Below, one piece after another: positions 29,499-64,000 of a DNA stretch of 64,000 bases. Position 1 is the stretch's first letter. Every line of letters begins with the position of its first letter. This stretch comes from Antennarius striatus (Eukaryota; Chordata; Actinopteri; Lophiiformes; Antennariidae), in assembly GCF_040054535.1 (NCBI RefSeq), contig NC_090777.1:12497001-12561000 (forward strand). Reading direction: 5' to 3'. The notes beneath the pieces were generated by a model. It ran no database searches and was not told the DNA's origin. It was given only the letters and a program-made list of their open reading frames with translations. The position numbers and the translations under genes are program-made.

Positions 29499-30426
29499 CA
29501 GCCACCCATCCATCCATCCAACTATCCATCCGTCCTCTAAGAGTGTTTTCCATCTCTCCTCTCCATGCAATTGGATCTGCTCACCCTTCAACTACTCCAG
29601 AGTTACCTCATATTCCTGTTGGAAGAGTTTGCATATGGAGACTGAAACATCCACCAAGGCTGAGCATCCCCCACAAGAAGATTTTCTTCATTAGATCACA
29701 CATCTACAAGTTGGACCAAATTTTTTTGGATATACATTCATGTTGAATATTTCCTTCTATATAACAATGTCTCCTACATAGTTTTATGGTAGTTCATGTT
29801 ATAGTTTTAGAAAATTAACAAAACAGTTACAAAAAGCTTTGCAACCTTCGAAAAAGTGGAAAATTAATCCAGACAGCAAACCAAAATTCAACTGTTTCTA
29901 CTTCACTCCATACCCAACCACCGCAGAAGTGGCATGAAATGAATGGAATTGTTAATGACAAGCATTTACTGTACTTTATCCTTCAGAGCAAAGAAAAGTA
30001 AATATGTTCATCTGCACATACTGACATATATGAAGTGATGTGAAAGAAAGAAACACAGATGGAGGGCTGATCCCTCAGGAACACTGTTTTCTCTGCTGAT
30101 TTCTCAAATCTAAATTCCCTTCCTTCTCTTCCTCCTCGACCCCCATTCTGACCTCCTGTGTGCTGTCTGTCAAAACTTTACCCATGTTCTAGTTTGTGTT
30201 GCTCAATCTGGTTTACTGTATGTATGATGGTGTAAACACCAAACAGATTTGTAGTGATCATGTAAGGCATTCACCAGCTAGACACTTTTCACCGAGTTCA
30301 GTTTAAGGTAATGTCCTCAAATGCAGTAAAGAATAATAATATGAGATCATTAATATGAAGTCATATCATATATGAAGAAAGCAATCAAGAAATGTTAAGC
30401 GAGGTTAAAAAACAACAGCACACACA

Positions 30427-30606
30427 TGATTTGTTGAGCTCTCTTGCAGCTTTTGCAGCTCTCTCCAGCCCAGTCGGGTCAAAGTTACTCAACTGGTCTC
30501 CAAGTTTGTTTCCCCCTGCTGCACCTCTGTCAGCAGAAGCCGACCCGGGCTGCTCCTCCATCGGTGGTGGCCTGTACCCCTTCCACCAGCTGAAGAGCCA
30601 CGACAT
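30427..30606 (-). pseudogene. atad3: atad3 remnant, first coding exon
   Basis: Reads [20 protein letters not shown], a short Gly/Ala linker, then [23 protein letters not shown]. The start MSWLF and the block [17 protein letters not shown] are the ATAD3 N-terminal hallmarks. The exon is open throughout. Its 3' border is uncertain: the nearest GT lies in a run of TGTGTG, which is not a strong donor. It faces sdhb head-to-head, with 1.5 kb between the two start codons. Confidence 0.8.
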
Positions 30607-30877
30607 GCCACTCCGACACCGTGTCAGTCACCTGCAGGGAGACACAACACAACACCAGCCTGACTGACACATGGTCAGGCTTCAAGGATCAAGTAGACTA
30701 ACGGTGGGGGGGACATTCGTCCATTTGTTCCAAAATAATCAGATATGAACATCAACATCCTTCAGTAAGATTTTAGAACGACAGGTGGAAGAATTATAGC
30801 TGTTGAGTCACTATTTGTAAAAAAAAAAATTAAAAAAAGGTTTGTATATTTATGGCAATCAATGCTACCCATTAGAT

Positions 30878-31359
30878 CAGGGGTGACAAACTCATTTTCA
30901 AAGAGGGCCACATCAGCATAATTGCTGTCCTTAAAGGGTCAGATGTAACTTATACATGTAACTCAGTGTAATGTAACATAAATTTAATTACTTCTTAATG
31001 TTAAATAACTCTGAATTTATTACTTATTCAAGTTGCAAACATCACAGTTTCATAGAAAACTATGTTTACTTGTTGCTCTGTTACATAAATCAATTTGTCA
31101 GGTTATGAAACCCAAATAACTCCATCAATCTAGGACCAAACTATCCAAGTGAATAAAGAAAAACACATCAAACAGAAGTAAAACGTTTTTGTCAAAGTTA
31201 AACTGGGCTTAATTACTGCATTGTGGGAAATGTAGTTTCAGGAAAAGCACGCTTTTGACCTATTTATTTTTAGACATTGACCCTTTGTGCTCTCATGGGC
31301 CGCGTAAAATGATGTGGCGGGCCACATTTGGCCCACGGGCCTCGAGTTTAACATATGTG
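30878..31359. mobile_element. non-autonomous hAT element with perfect target duplication
   Basis: Starts CAGGGGTGACAAACTC and ends GAGTTTAACATATGTG, imperfect inverted repeats. CATTAGAT is duplicated outside both ends (30870-30877 and 31360-31367). GGGCCACAT near the left and GGGCCACATTTGGCCC near the right are familiar from vertebrate hAT-derived repeats. At 482 bp it has no coding capacity. Confidence 0.8.
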
Positions 31360-32018
31360 CATTAGATGAACACAAAAGCTTTAGCAAGAAATGTATTGTT
31401 TGCAAGGAATAGAATGCTTTTAGTCTACAAAACGGAACCATCACTTAAACTTCGTCACTTTCAGTCCAATTTCTCAAACCTAGCGTGTATTGTCTCAACA
31501 CGATATACCAAGTCCAGCAAGGAAACATGTTGGAAAACCAAATCAGGAAAGAGAAGTCAGTATATTGGGATTTGAACACATTACATCAGACAGCATTTTA
31601 TCTCAGTCTGAAAAAAAAAAGGATTAACAAGCGCACGGAAACTGCTTGACTGATTTAAAATGTGTGTACACGATAGGTTGTAACTATTACGGATAAAGAT
31701 TATCTAAAATTTGGCTCCCCGAACTTCAATGTAATAACTGTCTAAATACAGTAGTTTACATTATTGTCCGAGTGACTCACAGCAGACAACAGAAGCAAAC
31801 AAGCAGAAACAAACACTAAGCTTCAGTTTTTAAGTGTTAAAAAAAATCTTACTAAAATGCTTTTAGTCGACTAACAGTGATGCCCTGTAGTTTTTCGCTC
31901 CCTAACTTCCACCTGCGGCACAAACCATGTTTGTATAACCTCGTGGTTTGTCAGTAACACCAGACAGGCTGGGGTGCTTGAAAGCAACTTGTTTACGTAA
32001 GGACGCACAGCTACGTGT

Positions 32019-32026
32019 TGACGTCA
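32019..32026. promoter_or_regulatory. sdhb: CRE-like palindrome TGACGTCA upstream of sdhb
   Basis: A perfect CREB/ATF consensus 104 bp before the sdhb start codon, among several ACGT cores. CREB/ATF sites are known in nuclear genes for mitochondrial proteins. That this one is used is inference. Confidence 0.4.
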
Positions 32027-32129
32027 CACGTAGTGGGTGGAGTCTAGTGTTACATATCCTGTAGTGACTTAAGGGGTGACCTGTGGTGTCCGCGCTGAAG
32101 TTACTCCATAAATATATCCAGCTCTGAAG

Positions 32130-35430
<3,301 letters not shown>

Positions 35431-35789
35431 ACATGTGAAAATGTCAACTTGAACTTGTGCCTGCATCACCTTTAATGTGATGTTAGATGTTAAAAATGTT
35501 TGAGACTGTGGTTATATGGGTGTCTGTGTTGCAAATGACAGGAGAGCTTGAGAAAAGGGTGATAGATGAAAATCTCGAGCAAAGTATTTTATTTATGCAA
35601 CACACTGGACCACATTTCTGGTAATTCTCTGCTCATTAAAATGCTCTGTTGTATTTTATTTTTTAAAATGCTCATGAACTTGTATGGAGTTTGTAAATAC
35701 TTAGACATGTGTTCATTGAAGATGTTCTGACCTCAATATGGAACTTGAAAATATGTTTTTAGATTAGGAAAGTACAAAATTGTAATTGC

Positions 35790-35799
35790 AATAAATAAA
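35790..35799 (+). terminator. sdhb: sdhb poly(A) signal, two overlapping AATAAA
   Basis: AATAAATAAA gives AATAAA at 35790-35795 and again at 35794-35799, about 360 bases after the stop codon. This is the first strong signal downstream of sdhb. Confidence 0.65.
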
Positions 35800-37316
35800 G
35801 ATGACGCAATTCAATGTCCAAGTCTGCTCCAGATATTTGAATGTTTTGGCATTTTTTCTGCCATAATGTGATACAGTATGATACTATTATCATTGCAACT
35901 TTTATTGGAATGTTTTTGTTGCAAAAATCAACACTCAGATCTTTGTCGTTCATTGTCACATAACGGCGCATTTTGTATTGCAAAGTACCAAAAGCTCAGG
36001 TGTTGCTAAGAACATTGAAAATGGATGAGCCACCATGAACAAAACCAGGATTCTGATTTGTAGCAAGTACTGCAAATGGATTCCTCAAAGGGAGTCTGGG
36101 ACAAATCTGTGCATTTGCCAATAGAATGCGATGGAGATAAAAGTGCTTTGTTGAGAGCGCTGATACTGTCTCATCTCACTGCAGAAAACCAGGCTGGAAA
36201 AGGGGAAACAAAGGGATTCCCAACCAAGCAGCCCAAACATTCTTCACATTCATGATTACTGTTGAAGTTAAGAAGTATTATTAAATTGCTTAAAATCAGA
36301 ATTCTTTTTTTGCTATTATACGTAACAACAAAAGTAGGAGTGAAAATCCCTCAGATTCTACATGAAAACAAAACATTTCTGCAAGCAAAGAAAAGTACCA
36401 TGCTGCATTTGACAAAATGTATATATAAAATGAACACAATCTAATATTTCAGAGAATTAAGTGCAGTTGTTAAGTCTGTTCAAACTGAAACAAAAGCATT
36501 CCCTTGACAGCAATGTGGGAAGTTTTTATGTTTTCAGTTCCCTTGGAAATTTGAAGGACGTAAACGACAGAAATAACCTCCAACAGGACAGTCTCTGTCG
36601 TGACAGGCAGGACTTTGATCAAATTTTGTTGCACAGACAGGAATACACGTGGAGAAAATGAGCATCATACATCAACAGAAAGCCGGTTTAAACAAATGCT
36701 GTATTAACTATATTATAACACTGACTGCTTGCGCTTGCCTGTATCAGTTTTGGACAACGTGACTTCCCGTAGAAATGATCGCTCCGACCTGGTCTACACT
36801 TCCTGTTTCTGAGTGGGCGTGGCGACCTTCCGCCGAATCCCATTGGACATTTTCAACACTATAACACAACACGTTATTTTTTCTTAATGTGAAAATAAGA
36901 GACCTCCAGACTGAGTCAGATATTATTTCCACATAATTTTGCTGCTAGTTTTGGCTGCTTGTTAAATATTCTCACTACGGATGTGTGACGTCTTTTGTGT
37001 TCGGAAACAACGTCTCAAAGATAGTTTTCTTTTGCTTATAGCGCGTCTTAAACCCATCATTTAAGGCTCATCACTGTTGAATGGCGTGTCGTTTATGATC
37101 GAGGGTTCCGTGTACTTTTGCTCGGTCATGATCTCATTCATTCCCCCCTCAGAAGTGGGCGACCGAGGGACGGACAGGAAATGGCTCTCCAGCCAACACT
37201 CTCTTCCTTGAATCGTCTTTGGTCCAGTGTGCGACTGGCGGCCATGGGACCGTCTGTTACTTAGGTTACCGTGGTGTAGAGGATCGTGATGTGGAGTCTC
37301 TCTTCGTGACCTCAGG
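35800..37316 (+). promoter_or_regulatory. sdhb-atp13a2 intergenic and atp13a2 upstream region
   Basis: The first kilobase is AT-rich with no gene recognised. The last 350 bases before the atp13a2 start are more GC-rich and hold a TGACGTC core near 36987, so the promoter probably lies there. No TATA box is clear. Confidence 0.4.
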
Positions 37317-62512
<25,196 letters not shown>

Positions 62513-62520
62513 CCTGCATT

Positions 62521-62526
62521 AATAAA
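62521..62526 (+). terminator. atp13a2: atp13a2 poly(A) signal AATAAA, eight bases after the stop codon
   Basis: The stop codon ends at 62512 and AATAAA starts at 62521. A T-rich stretch follows (about 62548-62556). If used, the 3' UTR would be only about 30 bases. Confidence 0.6.
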
Positions 62527-62539
62527 AGCTTTTTAAACA

Positions 62540-64000
62540 AAAGCAGACTTTTTTCTAGAGATTTTACAGCTACAGATGGTTTGACCTCACAATATCATCC
62601 AGGTGTCACACAATCACAATCCATTGGTGGCCGTAATAAAATCTCACTCAAAAATTGAGCACTACTTTAGAAACATTTTTATCTGTAATCTGAGCACACA
62701 AAAAGTTTAGGATTTATTGGTTCAGGTTTTGATATCGCAATTGCATAGTCAAGCAGACTGGAATTGTGATCTTTGTAATGTAAACCATACATCACAATGA
62801 CTTTGTAAATCATTTTATTAAATCAGTATTTACAGGCAGTTTATTTCCACTCAGAGCTCATTAAAATCACCCGTTCTTCTCATCCAAACTCTTGCTGTTC
62901 TTGTGAACTCTCCCTCTAATAAATTCAGTTTCTTGAAGTCCTGAAAATTACCAGGAAGTAAATAAGAGGCACAAGCTGAAGACAACCGTAAAAAGACATT
63001 TTTTACTTAGGTGCACCTCTGAATATGGCTTGAGATCATTTCTCCAAATGATGGTAAAAAACTAAAACTTCTATTGAGAACAGTGATCTTGGCCAGTCAG
63101 ACAGTCAACAGTCTGGTTCATCTGCAGCTGTATCTCTGAAGTGTTTCACTGGTGAACCATCAGTTACCCAACATTCACAGCGGGTAATGTCATTTCTTCC
63201 ATGACCCAGATGTCCACAATTCATCTTGAGACATTCAGTTCCAGTTCACTGCACTTCTACAGCCGTTTCCAGTGTCACCCCAAGCCTCAATACGGCCATC
63301 AGCTGCCTGAACAGCCAAACACCTTTTAAACAGTTACATTCATTCAGTCTTGTTCCCTTCCTATGTGCAGTTTTCTACTGAAGGACATCAAGAAACAAGT
63401 ACTGAAAAGATTTGATGGGGAGGCCTGTGAAGAATACGTTGATTTCTGCACTGGAGTCTGAAAACACAGCCTTCAAATAATGATTCTGTACAGCTTGATT
63501 TTAAAATGAGATTTTGGTTCTTCTCAATTAAAATACTGCTGACACTGCTGTCATCTCGTACAAAAAGGCAAAAAAGTATCTTAAAAATCTGTTTCATTTG
63601 TTTTTTTGTTGGGTTTTTTTTGGCTTTATATTAAATAGAAACATTGGTGGGACAGACCAAGGAAGACAGCTGAAAGCTCAAAACAAAACACACCAACAGA
63701 ATTTAGAAGATACACAACTTGACACACATGACAATTACCTTCCTTGTTTAAAAACAAAATGTACATTTCAGGGGCTTTCAATACCAATGGCTTTTTATGG
63801 GAAGGTACCAAAAAGTACTCAGCATTAATGTTGAGTTTACTGTGGACACTTTGACACCAAACCAGCATGTCACATTTCAGACCTGCAACCAATTTCCTTA
63901 AAATGAGAGATATATTTATATAAAAAAGTCTCTTACATACTGTTGTTGGTAGTTGTTGCATTTGTGATGTGAAATAGTTTTACCTTCACATAATAAATCT
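62540..64000. other. right flank, no gene recognised
   Basis: I see no coding exon, RNA gene or transposon end. AATAAA-type signals occur on the minus strand near 62812 and on the plus strand at about 63991. The stretch may therefore be 3' UTR of a neighbour, but this is only a possibility. Confidence 0.5.

Larger units (their letters stand above)
21207..30606 (-). pseudogene. atad3: atad3 remnant (AAA ATPase family), multiply disrupted
   Basis: Intact ATAD3 is a mitochondrial inner-membrane AAA ATPase needed for membrane organisation and mtDNA maintenance. Recognisable exons, in minus-strand order: first exon about 30606-30427 (MSWLF...[17 protein letters not shown]), coiled-coil end 25825-25659, membrane/linker exon 25454-25299, Walker A exon about 24486-24384, 24163 to about 24046, Walker B exon 23865-23819, about 23745-23670, about 23589-23440, about 23090-23037, and last exon 22934 to about 21207. 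Defects: one extra base in the coiled-coil exon, TAA just before the Walker A loop, an extra base after ISE, TGA in the 23.5-kb exon, nine stops in the last exon, and no recognisable exons for most of the coiled coil. An active paralogue must presumably exist elsewhere; that is inference. Confidence 0.88.
30607..32129. promoter_or_regulatory. head-to-head interval between atad3 remnant and sdhb
   Basis: A 1.5-kb interval between two divergent start codons, where a shared promoter region would be expected. It contains a hAT-type insertion (30878-31359) and a CRE-like site near sdhb (32019). The rest is AT-rich with nothing recognised. Confidence 0.45.

Noticed and set aside
25299-30606. Intact atad3 gene with alternative exons skipping the damaged parts
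   Set aside because: The lesions hit the P-loop exon, the coiled coil, the sensor region and the last exon; no set of the visible exons gives a full AAA module.
62540-64000. A coding exon of the next gene (for example the human neighbour MFAP2)
   Set aside because: None of the open stretches has a recognisable domain or a plausible pair of splice sites.

Overview
This is a genomic window from a ray-finned (teleost) fish, probably a spiny-rayed species. The signs are vertebrate genes split by GT-AG introns, abundant microsatellites, and a mix of hAT, Tc1, THAP-type, LINE, SINE and Ty3/gypsy debris typical of teleosts. There are no prokaryotic features. The species cannot be named from the sequence.

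Layout from left to right. tmem240 lies on + (CDS 411-18571, four exons, 175 aa); its 13.8-kb third intron is a landing site for nested transposons. A decayed atad3 copy lies on - (about 30606 down to 21207), convergent with tmem240. It keeps recognisable exons, Walker A and Walker B sequence and a long acidic C-terminal reading frame, but carries many stops and frameshifts. A LINE with a microsatellite tail sits in its first large intron. sdhb lies on + (32130-35430, eight exons, 281 aa) and is intact, with all iron-sulfur ligands; it is head-to-head with the atad3 remnant. atp13a2 lies on + (37317-62512, 29 coding exons, about 1183 aa) and is intact, with every P-type ATPase signature. Its introns hold LINE, Tc1, SINE, hAT and MITE insertions. 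From 62513 to the right edge I see no coding exon.

Biology. Three of the four genes concern mitochondrial or lysosomal function: sdhb is the iron-sulfur subunit of respiratory complex II, atad3 a mitochondrial inner-membrane AAA ATPase, and atp13a2 a late-endosomal/lysosomal polyamine-transporting P5B ATPase. tmem240 is a small neuronal membrane protein. Nothing suggests they act in one pathway; they are conserved neighbours. In human, ATAD3A/TMEM240 and SDHB/ATP13A2 are two separate neighbour pairs on 1p36; here they are joined.

The most unusual content is the atad3 remnant. Its last exon continues in one frame for about 576 codons with nine in-frame stops and no net frameshift, and contains an 87-bp coding tandem repeat. 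Next come several nested transposons with readable target-site duplications, and repeats lying directly against atp13a2 splice sites. I did not find a convincing wholly new molecular system. All gene and family calls come from reading the sequence and from memory of the families; no database search was run.
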